Source of the DNA: Paraburkholderia xenovorans LB400
GTDB lineage: Bacteria > Pseudomonadota > Gammaproteobacteria > Burkholderiales > Burkholderiaceae
Length of the DNA stretch: 64,000 nucleotides
Direction: 5' to 3'
NCBI RefSeq assembly: GCF_000013645.1
Contig: NC_007953.1
Coordinates: forward strand, 310,001 to 374,000
This document shows positions 43,496-52,464 of this stretch, piece by piece; the stretch's first letter is position 1; each line of letters opens with the position of its first letter. The position numbers and the translations under genes were made by a program. Under the pieces are notes generated by a model that did no database searches, was not told the origin of the DNA, and saw nothing but the letters and a program-made list of their open reading frames with translations.

Positions 43496-46400
43496 ATGAG
43501 TAGAGTTCTGATCGCTAACCGCGGTGAAGTGGCCGTTCGTATCGTCCGCGCCGCTAAATCCGTAGGATTGCAAACTGTCGGAATTCATACTCCGGAGGAG
43601 GCGAATGCCCTACATGTGCGGGACTCCGATATCGCAGTAGCTCTGGCAGGCGTCGGAACCGCCGCCTACCTGGATATTGCTTCAATCATTGCGGCGGCGG
43701 TTCGCACGAATTGCAGCTTTATACACCCGGGCTACGGTTTTCTGAGCGAAAGTGCCGCATTCGCACGCGCCTGTGAACAGGCTGGGGTGACTTTCATTGG
43801 CCCATCACCGGACACACTCGACGTGTTCGGTGACAAAGCCTCGACACGTGAGCTCGCGATACGCCTGGACGTCCCCGTTCTCCCTGCCACGGCGGGACTC
43901 GCCGACGATGCATCGGCACTGAGTTTCATGCAATCGCTCGCGGCCCCGGTTATCGTAAAGGCGGTGGCCGGCGGTGGAGGCCGGGGAATGCGTATCGTCA
44001 CGGACCCCACCGACTTGCCCGCTGCGTTGTCAAGGTGCCGGTCAGAAGCCGAACGGGGCTTTGGGCGCGACGATGTCTATGTCGAGCGCTACCTCCCGCG
44101 TTCCCGCCACATCGAGGTACAGGTGATCGGCGATGGCTCGTCCGTCGTGCATCTCGGGACGCGCGATTGCAGCCTCCAGAGCCGCCATCAAAAGGTGATC
44201 GAGATCGCACCTGCGCCCTGGTTGCCGGTCGAGATCGAGGAAGCCTTGCTGGAGCACGCTCTCCAGCTTGCCCGCGCGGTTCAATACCGGGGAGCGGGGA
44301 CGATGGAATTTCTGATCGACGTTGACAATCCCTCACACTACTATTTCATCGAGGGGAATCCCCGCTTGCAGGTTGAGCACGGCATTACTGAACTCGTTAC
44401 CGGACTGGATATTGTCGCGCTGCAATTCGCGATCGCGCGTGGCCGGTCGCTGGCCGACGAGGGCATCACCCAGGACAATGTCGTGACGAGCGGTGTGGCT
44501 GTCGAAGCGCGAGTAACGCTGACAACTCCCGGCACGATTGCACGGTTCGTTAGTCCCGGCAAGGGACGCGTCGACAGCGGCGCGTATGACGGGCTCGCAG
44601 TCGGCAGCGGCTTCGATCCGTTGCTTGCGAAGGTCATGGTGCATGAGCCGGATTACCCGCGCTGCATCTGTGCGCTGGCTGATTCCCTTGGTGAACTCGT
44701 CGTCGAAGGTCCGGCCACTAACCGCGATGGTCTGCTATCGCTGCTTGCCGATCCTCGCGTGCGCGCGGGAGACATCACGACGACGCTGATCGACGATCTG
44801 CCGGCCGCGTCGGCGACTGCATTGGTCAGCAAGGTCGCGGGTTCCGTCATTGCGGTGCTCGCGCGGCCCGGCGAGCCGTTGCGGCGCGGTCAGCCGATCG
44901 TCGTTGTCGAAGCGATGAAGATGGAGCACGAAGTCGTGGCTCCCGCCGCCGGCCGCCTCGAGGAGATGCTGGTCGCCGTCGGGCAGCAGATAACAACGGG
45001 CCAGCGGGTCGCAAGCATGGGCTATTCGGGCGCGGAGGCCGAGCACGACGCCGCACCGGGGGAGCCGGCGGCGCGGGCCGATCTGGCCGAGAATCTGCGG
45101 CGACATTCGATCACGCTCGACGAGGCGCGGCCCGAAGCGGTTGCTTCGCGGCACGCCCGTCACAAGCGCACCGCGCGCGAGAACGTGGCGGATCTCGTCG
45201 ACCCGGGAAGCTTCGTGGAGTACGGCGCGCTCGTCATCGCGGCGCAGCGCAGGCGCCGCACTGTCGAAGACCTCGAACTCAATACGCCGGCGGACGGTCT
45301 GGTCGCCGGATTCGGAACGGTGAACGGGCAGCAGATTGCCGTCCTCGCCTACGATTATTCGGTGCTTGCCGGCACGCAGGGTGTTCAGAGCCACAAGAAG
45401 GCCGAACGGCTCTTTGAGTTGGCGCGCCGTCGTCATGCGCCTGTGGTCATCTTTGCCGAAGGCGGTGGAGGCCGGCCGGGTGACATTGACAATGCCGCCA
45501 AAGCGACCGGCATGGATCTTGGCACCTTTGTGGCGCTCGGTCGCCTCAACGGTCGCGTGCCCACAGTCGCGATCGCGTCCGGTCGCTGTTTTGCCGGCAA
45601 TGCCGCGCTAGTCGGTGCATGCGATCTGGTCATCGCAACCGCGGATGCCAACATCGGCATGGGCGGCCCCGCGATGATCGAAGGGGGTGGCCTTGGCCGC
45701 GTCGAATCGCGCGATATCGGGCCGGCGGCGCGGCAGTTCGAGAACGGCGTGGTCGACGTGCTCGTTGCGGACGAAGCTGAAGCGACGGCTAGTGCAAAAA
45801 AATACCTGTCGTATTTTCATGCGGCGAAACGGAATTGGACGGCGGGTGAGCAACAACATTTACGAACCATCGTGCCCGAGGCACGCTCGCGCCCGTTCGA
45901 TGTATTGCGCGTCATCCAGGTCCTTTCTGACGACGACGCCGTGCTCGAATTGCGAGCAGGATTCGGGCGCGGCATCATCACCTGCCTTGTTCGGATCGAA
46001 GGGGTAGCGATCGGCATCGTCGCCAACAACGGACTTCATCTTGGCGGCGCTATCGATAGCGATTCGGCTGACAAAATGGCTCGGTTTCTTGCGCTTTGCG
46101 ACACGTATTCACTTCCTATCGTGTCGCTTTGCGATACGCCCGGATTCATGGTCGGGCCGGCCTCCGAAGAAACCGCCGCAGTGCGCCATTTCGGACGCCT
46201 CCTTGTTGCGGGCCCCAATCTGTCCGTGCCGCTTTGCACCGTCGTCATCCGCAAGGCCTGGGGACTCGGCGGTCAAGCCATGGCAGGTGGCGGCTTCCGC
46301 GTTCCCGACGCGATAGTGGCATGGCCGACAGCTGAATTCGGCGCGATGGGACCGGAAGGCGCGGTGCGGCTCGGCTTCAGGCGCGAGCTCGAAGCGATTG

Positions 46401-46597
46401 CCGATCCCGTGGCGCGTGACGCCGAGTTTGACCGGCTCGTGAAAGACTACGTCCGCGATGGGAGAGGGTACAACGCGGCGTCGGCGTTCGAGATCGATGA
46501 CGTCATCGATCCCGCTGATACACGGCGATGGATCCTTGCCACCGTCAATCGTGCCGAACCGATACCACCTACGCGGCGTCATCTCGATACCTGGTGA
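43496..46597 (+). CDS. Single-chain biotin-dependent acyl-CoA carboxylase (BC-BCCP-CT fusion)
   Basis: This 1033-residue fusion contains biotin carboxylase at about residues 1-430 (ATP loop GGGGRGMR, then EGNPRLQVEH), biotin carrier at about 440-505 (EAMKMEH with biotinyl Lys475) and carboxyltransferase at about 555-1030 (RHKRTARENVADLVDPGSF, FGRLLVAGPN, GLGGQAMAGGG). It carboxylates the alpha or gamma carbon of an acyl-CoA with bicarbonate and ATP. Size and order match the single-chain long-chain acyl-CoA carboxylase group rather than two-subunit propionyl-, methylcrotonyl- or geranyl-CoA carboxylases. In the BC motif usually written EMNxRLQVEHP, Gly replaces both Met and Pro. It follows two ligases in an operon under a GTCAACAT site. 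The substrate is undetermined. Confidence 0.93.
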   Translation: MSRVLIANRGEVAVRIVRAAKSVGLQTVGIHTPEEANALHVRDSDIAVALAGVGTAAYLDIASIIAAAVRTNCSFIHPGYGFLSESAAFARACEQAGVTFIGPSPDTLDVFGDKASTRELAIRLDVPVLPATAGLADDASALSFMQSLAAPVIVKAVAGGGGRGMRIVTDPTDLPAALSRCRSEAERGFGRDDVYVERYLPRSRHIEVQVIGDGSSVVHLGTRDCSLQSRHQKVIEIAPAPWLPVEIEEALLEHALQLARAVQYRGAGTMEFLIDVDNPSHYYFIEGNPRLQVEHGITELVTGLDIVALQFAIARGRSLADEGITQDNVVTSGVAVEARVTLTTPGTIARFVSPGKGRVDSGAYDGLAVGSGFDPLLAKVMVHEPDYPRCICALADSLGELVVEGPATNRDGLLSLLADPRVRAGDITTTLIDDLPAASATALVSKVAGSVIAVLARPGEPLRRGQPIVVVEAMKMEHEVVAPAAGRLEEMLVAVGQQITTGQRVASMGYSGAEAEHDAAPGEPAARADLAENLRRHSITLDEARPEAVASRHARHKRTARENVADLVDPGSFVEYGALVIAAQRRRRTVEDLELNTPADGLVAGFGTVNGQQIAVLAYDYSVLAGTQGVQSHKKAERLFELARRRHAPVVIFAEGGGGRPGDIDNAAKATGMDLGTFVALGRLNGRVPTVAIASGRCFAGNAALVGACDLVIATADANIGMGGPAMIEGGGLGRVESRDIGPAARQFENGVVDVLVADEAEATASAKKYLSYFHAAKRNWTAGEQQHLRTIVPEARSRPFDVLRVIQVLSDDDAVLELRAGFGRGIITCLVRIEGVAIGIVANNGLHLGGAIDSDSADKMARFLALCDTYSLPIVSLCDTPGFMVGPASEETAAVRHFGRLLVAGPNLSVPLCTVVIRKAWGLGGQAMAGGGFRVPDAIVAWPTAEFGAMGPEGAVRLGFRRELEAIADPVARDAEFDRLVKDYVRDGRGYNAASAFEIDDVIDPADTRRWILATVNRAEPIPPTRRHLDTW

Positions 46598-46617
46598 TGC
46601 GAAATAATCAGATTTCA

Positions 46618-46635
46618 GTCCACACTAGTGTTGAC
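46618..46635. promoter_or_regulatory. GTCAACAT-type palindrome, site 4
   Basis: GTCCACAC-TA-GTGTTGAC has one mismatch between halves. TTGACT (46631-46636) could be a -35 box. It lies 59 bp before the SnoaL-like gene and 21 bp after the carboxylase stop, so the SnoaL gene has its own control. Confidence 0.68.
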
Positions 46636-46693
46636 TAAGTCGCATGTCAAGGGTACGCTGGATACCTCGATTTACACAACATTGAGACACGCC

Positions 46694-47200
46694 ATGATCG
46701 TCAATTCAGACAACTTGATTTCCAACGTTCAGAAACTGGTCGATAGGGCCGATATCGAACGCGTCCTGTACGAATACGCGTTCCATCTTGACGCGGCAGA
46801 CCCGGAGCAGATGCTTCCGTTGTTCACGGCGGACCTGCATGTGGCCTATGGTCCCAACCATGGCGCAGTCGGCGCCGAGGCTTATCTTGAAACGCTTTCC
46901 AACGACAAGTCCGGCATTGCATCATTCTTCGCCGCTACGAGCCATCATGTGTCGAACGTCGTCATCGATTTTACCGGCGCCGACACCGCGACGGTTCGCT
47001 CAGTTCTGTATGCTTATCACAAGTACAATCGCGAGCGCCCAGACGGCATCGTCATGGGCCAATACCACGATGAATTTGTTCGTACACCGGAAGGCTGGAA
47101 GATCAAGCGACGCGAGCTGAAACACGCGGGTACCGAGAATTATCACGCCAAAGGCGCGGCGCTGAATCCAATTCCGCGAAAAAGCATTCAAAAGGCCTGA
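46694..47200 (+). CDS. SnoaL-like (NTF2-fold) protein
   Basis: This 168-residue protein has the SnoaL_4 pattern: a helix with RADIERVLYEYAFHLDAADP, cone-lining strands, and the ending GQYHDEFVRTPEGWKIKRRE. Members are small cytoplasmic isomerases, hydrolases or dehydratases, often with a His/Asp pair; here His and Asp in YAFHLDAAD are candidates. The ATG at 46694 starts MIVNSDNLIS; a longer frame would overlap the palindrome. Two internally deleted relatives occur at 36754 and 55885, so the family was once present in at least three copies here. Role in the pathway is unknown. Confidence 0.88.
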   Translation: MIVNSDNLISNVQKLVDRADIERVLYEYAFHLDAADPEQMLPLFTADLHVAYGPNHGAVGAEAYLETLSNDKSGIASFFAATSHHVSNVVIDFTGADTATVRSVLYAYHKYNRERPDGIVMGQYHDEFVRTPEGWKIKRRELKHAGTENYHAKGAALNPIPRKSIQKA

Positions 47201-47289
47201 GTGCTTCGGACTTGTTTAGAAGGCTACCAGGAAAAAGAAGATCGTTGCATAAAGAGCAAGCCACTAGAGGCGTGTGCTTGCCGCTTCGA

Positions 47290-47730
47290 TCAGCGGTTCC
47301 TGGTAGCGAGGCATTTGTGCAAGCGCCACCGGCGAGGCCCTCGCAGAACGGGACGTGAGGCTCGCACCTCATCCGGCTCCAGTTACCCAACCTCTCACCG
47401 AGCGTACGCCGGTGAACGAACAACCGCGGCGCGAGCTCCATCATCTTGTTGAACTTCCGACTTCTCCGGATGCGTCGTCAGCTCACATTCCTCCGGCCGT
47501 AATGCAATAAACCGCATTACCGCTTCAGCCTGCGCCTGGGGGCAGCGCACCACCGCATCGTCGGCGTAGCGCGCGAACGGACATTGTGGATTCGTCCGCT
47601 TCATCCCGCTACCGAACGCATAATGCATGAGCTGATTCAGCGGGATCGGACCGACCACGCGATCCCGTGCAACCCCTCGCGTCCGGGACAGATTCGTCCC
47701 GTCCACCATCTCGAACGGCGCAGGGAGGGT
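47290..47730 (-). mobile_element. Group II intron relic with reverse-transcriptase fragment
   Basis: A minus-strand frame (47395-47709) holds RGVARDRVVGPIPLNQLMHY, then CPFARYADDAVVRCPQAQAE and LTTHPEKSEV. These are RT blocks 4-6 of group II intron proteins, including the YADD catalytic motif. The N-terminal RT part, the maturase and the endonuclease domain are gone. Just downstream is a 34-nt domain V. The element is dead and lies between the SnoaL-like gene and the second porin. Confidence 0.8.
47346..47379 (-). ncRNA. Group II intron domain V (remnant)
   Basis: On the minus strand the 34 nt begin GAGCCGGATGAGG and end CCCGTTC, with the AGC catalytic triad at the start and a GCGA apical loop. 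The stem has one mispair (CCCG for the expected CCGG). Domain VI-like pairing follows toward 47290. Confidence 0.65.
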
Positions 47731-48124
47731 AGTGTGCCCCCGGTTTGAAAGGCGTTTTGATGCGTCATCGGTGGTTCACTTGCGCGTTCGTCTCTCTAAC
47801 CCGTACATGACGTGTTTAATCACGCCTTTTAATCGTAACGTTCGCCACCGCCGCGTTTCCGACTGAGGCAGCTCACGGCTGTTTGGAGTCAGCGCTTGCG
47901 CGCCGACTCCAAAGGGCTTTCCATCTCAGGTAAAGCAGCATCGTGTCCCAGAGAATGCAGACACGGTCGTGGCACGCCACCGCCGAGCTTTTTGAACGCA
48001 GCAGCACCGGTGGTTTGAAGCCTGCCCCTGCAGGCCGACTTCGGGTGCCCGCTCCCATCCTTGATACGGCATCACCGGCTTTCACCCGTGTTAGTGACAC
48101 AAGCTACGACCGTATAAGCGGCAT
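47731..48124. other. Region between the intron relic and the porin, with a strong hairpin
   Basis: No gene is recognised. A hairpin at 47882-47913 pairs TTTGGAGTC with GACTCCAAA and continues with GCGC/GCGC around a 4-nt loop, one A-C mismatch in between. On the minus strand it lies about 210 nt after the porin stop and could end that transcript, or be part of the former intron. Confidence 0.45.
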
Positions 48125-49267
48125 TTAGAACCTATGCATGATGCCGATGCGCGTGACAAGCTGTTTGTCAGTCGTAGACGCTGTTCCCACTATCCCTTCG
48201 GCAATATCGGCCACCTTCGCATCTCCTGCCGCCTTTTCGAAATCGGCGGCGGCATAGATGGTCGTCGTCTTGGAGAGCGAATATTTTGCGCCCACACCAA
48301 CCTGATGATATCTGGGCGACTGGCCCGAATAATTTACTTTTCCATCTGAGAACGTGTATCTCGCTCCTGCGCTAAACGCTGGCGTGATCGCGACACTTAC
48401 CCACGCCTCGTAGTTATTGAAGATTACGGAACTAGTAGTTCCATTGGCATTGTCAAACTTCGCCTGGCTGAAGTTAAGCCCAATAGTAGTAGAACTAATT
48501 AAGTAATTCACGCCAAAACCGAAGACCTGCGCGTTCGATGGGTTGCCTACGTAGCTGAACGATCCAGTGGCACCGATTGCACTTTCCGTAGTATTCGGTA
48601 GAAAGTCGCCTCCCGGTAAAAGCACCGCGGGATTCTTCGCAAAGAAATACGCCGCGCCAAGGTACAGGGTACTGTTTGTGTAATTCGCCCCTACGCTCCA
48701 CATCCCTGTCGTCCCAACGCTAGGCTCGTTCGAGTTCGTAAAAGCATACAGGCCTGTAAACGAAAAGCCATGGAGATTCGGACTGGTATACTTGACCGAG
48801 TTGTTTACCCGAAACGAATTGCCGCCGTTGTCGATGTCGCCAGCATGATAAAAAATGCCGCCGTAGTAGTGCGTGAAAGTCAATGGTCCGAAATCGTCGA
48901 CGACTGCATCATACTGGCGACCCATAGTCAAAGTCCCAAAACGGTCACTTGCAAAACCAACGTAGGCCTGACGGCCAAACTCTCCGCCTCCCGCCCCGAG
49001 TTTGCCGTTGATCTCATTGAATCCGTTCTCCAGTCTGAAGATAGCCTTATAGCCGCCCCCAAGGTCCTCGGTTCCTAATAATCCCCAGCGGCTGCCCGCA
49101 AGTCCCGTGTACCCACCGTCCTGCATTTGGAACAATTTTCCGCCTCCGCTGTTATTAACATAATCGATACCGGTATCGATCAGGCCATACAAGGTCACAC
49201 TAGCCTGCGCATGCGCAGCGCTCGACATCGCGCTTGCTACTCCTAGAGCCAACATCGCCTTTTTCAT
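48125..49267 (-). CDS. Outer-membrane porin (Gram-negative porin 4 family)
   Basis: This 380-residue porin has a 20-residue signal peptide ending SSAAHA and mature start QASVTLYGLIDTG, then GSRWGLLGTEDLGGGYKAIF and FGRQAYVGFASDRFG. The C-terminus is IGIMHRF with the terminal Phe. AGGAG lies 9 nt before the ATG. It lies downstream of the MHS transporter on the same strand, 123 bp apart, so the two probably form one uptake unit for region E, controlled by the palindrome at 50908. It is a paralogue of the porin at 17609, with a different set of loops. Confidence 0.95.
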   Translation of the reverse strand: MKKAMLALGVASAMSSAAHAQASVTLYGLIDTGIDYVNNSGGGKLFQMQDGGYTGLAGSRWGLLGTEDLGGGYKAIFRLENGFNEINGKLGAGGGEFGRQAYVGFASDRFGTLTMGRQYDAVVDDFGPLTFTHYYGGIFYHAGDIDNGGNSFRVNNSVKYTSPNLHGFSFTGLYAFTNSNEPSVGTTGMWSVGANYTNSTLYLGAAYFFAKNPAVLLPGGDFLPNTTESAIGATGSFSYVGNPSNAQVFGFGVNYLISSTTIGLNFSQAKFDNANGTTSSVIFNNYEAWVSVAITPAFSAGARYTFSDGKVNYSGQSPRYHQVGVGAKYSLSKTTTIYAAADFEKAAGDAKVADIAEGIVGTASTTDKQLVTRIGIMHRF

Positions 49268-49390
49268 TGCCTCGTCTCCTGTACAAAAATTTTTTATTAA
49301 TGTGAAAATGCGGCGCCAGCGCGGATACTGGGATCCGTGTCTTTGGCCGATAAAACAAATGTCCGCCTGCCAGACCAGAAGCGAACGGTT

Positions 49391-50719
49391 TTAATTAGCC
49401 AGAACGTCGAGGTGAGGCTTGCCTTTCACAAAGGCTAGTGCGATAAGACTAATAGCCGCACATCCGATCGTGTAGTACGCGGCGGCCAATGGATCGCCGG
49501 TGACACGAGCGAGGAAGGTGATAATGAAAGGAGCCGTGCCACCAAAGACCGCCACCGAGACTGCATAAATCACCGAGACCCCCGTTGCGCGATTGCGCGT
49601 ACGGAATCGTTCGGACAACAGCGCCGGCATCGGACCTCCCAGGACCCCGATGAGCACGCCAGCGATTGCCAACGATAGGAGACTTAGCCCAAATCCTGCG
49701 CCCAGCAGCGCGTAAAGCGGATAGGACAAGAAAAAAACGCCGGCCGTGCCCGCAAGCAGCACCTGTTTTCGACCCACCCTGTCAGAGAGAGCGCCGAAGA
49801 ACGGCATGGTCAGCGCGCCGATCAGGCCGGTTACCAGAGCAAGGAAATATGAGCTTCGGAAAGACATGCCATAGATGTGGGACAGGAACGAGGGCATGCC
49901 GACCATAAATGTGTTACCGGTGGCGTTCCAGACAACCACGATTCCCAAGGTTGCGAGCAGATGCACCAACGGACGGCCTGGGACCGCAGGCGTCGCGATA
50001 ACTTCGTCAGGATTGGATTTCTCCAAGGTCGTGCTGACCTTCTTGAAGTTCGGCGTTTCGTCGATGTTCAGCCGCAAGTACAAGATGACGAGACCCAACG
50101 GAGCTGCCAGCAGGAAGCCGAGCCTCCATCCCCACGCATGCAGTATCTGGTCAGAGAATACGGTAGCCAGCAAGGTTGCCATGCCACCGCCGACCACATA
50201 ACCCAGTGTGGTTCCGAGGAACGACCATGAACCGTACAATCCTCGTTTCCCTTCCGGTGCTGATTCAACCATTAGGGACACCGCTCCACCCATCTCTCCG
50301 CCAGAAGAAAGGCCTTGGGCAATCCTCAGCACGGTGAGAAGGATCGGCGCCCAGATCCCGATCTGGGAATAGGTCGGCAGTAGTCCAATGCACGTGGTCG
50401 CCACGGTCATGAGGCTGATGATCAATATGAGAATTGGTCGGCGACCGACCCGGTCGGTCAACCGCCCAAAGACCAGTGCTCCGACCGGTCGCAGGAAGAA
50501 TCCTAGTGCGAAGATTGAAAACGTCGCCAGGAGATTCGCTGCCGGATCAGAGTTGTGAAAAAATAAGGGGGCGACAATCGGAACCATATAGGCATAGATC
50601 GCGAATTCGTACCACTCCAATAAATTTCCGAGCGAGCCCCCAATGAGAGCGTGACGCGACGCCCTGATATCGATGACTCTCATCGGACTTTCCTGTTTTA
50701 ACGTCATAGTCTCCGCCAT
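49391..50719 (-). CDS. MFS transporter, metabolite:H+ symporter (MHS) type
   Basis: This 442-residue inner-membrane symporter has the hallmark LRPVGALVFGRLTDRVGRRP after helix 2 and the second-half copy FFGALSDRVGRKQ. Twelve helices are expected. I prefer the ATG at 50719: AGAGG lies 9 nt before it, whereas the ATG at 50728 follows AGAGG directly and could not use it. It probably imports an organic acid or neutral ketone linked to region E. The palindrome at 50908 on the minus strand carries a perfect TTGACA that could serve as its -35 box. Confidence 0.92.
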   Translation of the reverse strand: MAETMTLKQESPMRVIDIRASRHALIGGSLGNLLEWYEFAIYAYMVPIVAPLFFHNSDPAANLLATFSIFALGFFLRPVGALVFGRLTDRVGRRPILILIISLMTVATTCIGLLPTYSQIGIWAPILLTVLRIAQGLSSGGEMGGAVSLMVESAPEGKRGLYGSWSFLGTTLGYVVGGGMATLLATVFSDQILHAWGWRLGFLLAAPLGLVILYLRLNIDETPNFKKVSTTLEKSNPDEVIATPAVPGRPLVHLLATLGIVVVWNATGNTFMVGMPSFLSHIYGMSFRSSYFLALVTGLIGALTMPFFGALSDRVGRKQVLLAGTAGVFFLSYPLYALLGAGFGLSLLSLAIAGVLIGVLGGPMPALLSERFRTRNRATGVSVIYAVSVAVFGGTAPFIITFLARVTGDPLAAAYYTIGCAAISLIALAFVKGKPHLDVLAN

Positions 50720-50907
50720 AGTTTTCATCCTCTTTTAACTGTCGATTGATCTTTGTCTAGCGTCAGTCGCTTCCAAAACGCTTCTTACCATTTGCATACT
50801 CAACTGAGGAAGCGACGAGTCACTATCGACACCTCGGACGACATTGACACAACCACTTCCTGTGCGCCCGACTGGCCACCAAGAGATTGTCCGATGATGG
50901 TTTTTCT

Positions 50908-50925
50908 GTCAACGAATTTGTTGAT
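50908..50925. promoter_or_regulatory. GTCAACAT-type palindrome, site 5
   Basis: GTCAACGA-AT-TTGTTGAT is a good match to the shared element. Read leftward it contains TTGACA, with CAATCT 17 bp on as a possible -10, about 190 bp before the MFS start. Confidence 0.65.
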
Positions 50926-51027
50926 AGGTTAACCACTTAGGAGCTTTAGCCAACTGATGCCTGAGGGTTGTTTACTTCTCGGTCGCGCCTGTCAACCTGA
51001 TTGTTATTTCGACAACGAAAAGGACAT

Positions 51028-51260
51028 TGGCCAGACCCATACTCGACAACGAGCTCCAGGACACTCACCGAACCGTTTTTCCGCCGCCCAAACCTCAGCG
51101 CTCGCGGCAGCCGGGGTTCAAGCCGTTTGACAATCGCGCGATGCTGACTGGCATCCTGTTCGTTCTCAGACTGGTCTGTGCTGGGGTCTGCTATTGCGGG
51201 GAATGAGCTGCTGGCACCCCCTGCGCGAGTGGCAGGCACCCGGCTGCCGCAATCGACCGA
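51028..51260 (+). mobile_element. IS5-family transposase N-terminal relic
   Basis: One frame reads LARPILDNELQDTHRTVFPP, then PKPQRSRQPGFKPFDNRAML and TGILFVLRLV, the N-terminal domain of an IS5-family transposase. A shift follows near 51180, after which MSCWHPLREWQAPGC continues the homology. The catalytic core is absent. This is a different copy from the relic at 39300. Confidence 0.75.
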
Positions 51261-51550
51261 CTCGTCCATCATTCGACGATCTTCAGGATGAGTGGCGAAA
51301 GCTACCGCCGCCGCGCCGTCAGCGACAAACAGAACAGCGGGCGCCGACGATCACCGGCGACCATCGCGAACAAGGGGCGATAACCATGACTGGATACGCG
51401 TTGTCCCAGGATTTTTGGGCGCCAAGCGGTGCTGGTGTCTTATCGGAGCGAGATCGCGATAATCGGCGATTTGGATATTGGGCGATCATCGTCCGCCTCG
51501 ATCAATACTCTCCCGGGTATTCGGAGGCGACCGGCTGTTCACGCACGGCT
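51261..51550. other. Interval with nothing recognised
   Basis: Downstream of the IS5 fragment and convergent with the end of the enoyl-CoA hydratase gene, I see no gene or clear structure. Confidence 0.45.
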
Positions 51551-52333
51551 TCACGTGCCATTAAAGCTGGGGGACCGGCGCTGAAAAAAGGCATGGATTG
51601 CCTCAGCGAAGTCACGGGTACCTGCACTGGCTTCAAACGATTCCTGCTCCAGATCGAGTTGCTGGGCGAAACTGTGCTCAAAGGAACCCCGCAGGAGTTG
51701 CTTCATGCGGCCGTATGCCAATGTCGGGCCCTGAGCCAGATGACGAGCCAGTGCCCGCGTGGCGGCTTCGAGTTCGGAACTTTCCACTACGCGGTTGACC
51801 AGACCGATCATTAGCGCTTCCTGGGCGCCGATTGGCTCGCCAATCAGGGCGATCTGTAGCGCCCGGCGAAGTCCTACAAGCCGAGGTAAAGCCCATGAAC
51901 CACCAAGATCGCAATTGGTTGCCACATTGGTGTAGGCGAGGTTAAAGCGAACGTTGTCAGCAGCGATAGCCAGGTCACAGTTCAAAGCGAGGCTCATACT
52001 TCCGCCGGCGACGTTTCCGTGCAGACTCGCGATAGTCGGTGCGTCAAGCGCGGCCAGCAACTTCAGACCACGATGCAACGGCTCAATAAGGCGAGAAGCG
52101 TGGGATGGCGCATCGCCGCTCCGGAAACCCTGGAGGTCACCGCCAACACCGAAGGAGCGACCTTCGCCGCGTATCACGACGACTCGCGTGCTCGGGTCAT
52201 CAGCAATTGACCGACAGGCGGCCTCAAAAGCCACAGCGGTCGCAAGGTCCAGTGCATTGATCTGTTCAGGGCGGTTGAACACGACGGTGACGATGGATCC
52301 TTCGCGTTGAAGTACGAGAGGGGAATCGGACAT
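51551..52333 (-). CDS. Enoyl-CoA hydratase/isomerase family protein
   Basis: This 260-residue crotonase has GEGRSFGVGGDLQGF and HGNVAGGSMSLALNCDLAIA as oxyanion-hole segments. The third region reads ATNCDLGGSW where the catalytic Glu is often found, resembling PaaG-type isomerases in which an Asp is used. It is the last gene of the leftward series small protein, DUF2889, thiolase, dehydrogenase, hydratase; the gap to the dehydrogenase is 131 bp. Function is probably hydration or isomerisation of a ring-opened or branched enoyl-CoA. Confidence 0.9.
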   Translation of the reverse strand: MSDSPLVLQREGSIVTVVFNRPEQINALDLATAVAFEAACRSIADDPSTRVVVIRGEGRSFGVGGDLQGFRSGDAPSHASRLIEPLHRGLKLLAALDAPTIASLHGNVAGGSMSLALNCDLAIAADNVRFNLAYTNVATNCDLGGSWALPRLVGLRRALQIALIGEPIGAQEALMIGLVNRVVESSELEAATRALARHLAQGPTLAYGRMKQLLRGSFEHSFAQQLDLEQESFEASAGTRDFAEAIHAFFQRRSPSFNGT

Positions 52334-52464
52334 TGTCTTCCTTCCTGGAGAGATGGAATTGGCAACCGCGAGCGAGATGACAATCGTGACCGGATTCAGG
52401 TGGTGCAGCGGATGGCCGTTCCTGCCGGACCCCGGGGTCGAAAATACCTACCTGTTCTTCATTG

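Noticed and set aside
47870..48120. A 75-codon minus-strand frame as a small gene
   Set aside because: No motif or ribosome binding site is seen, and the sequence is dominated by a strong hairpin.
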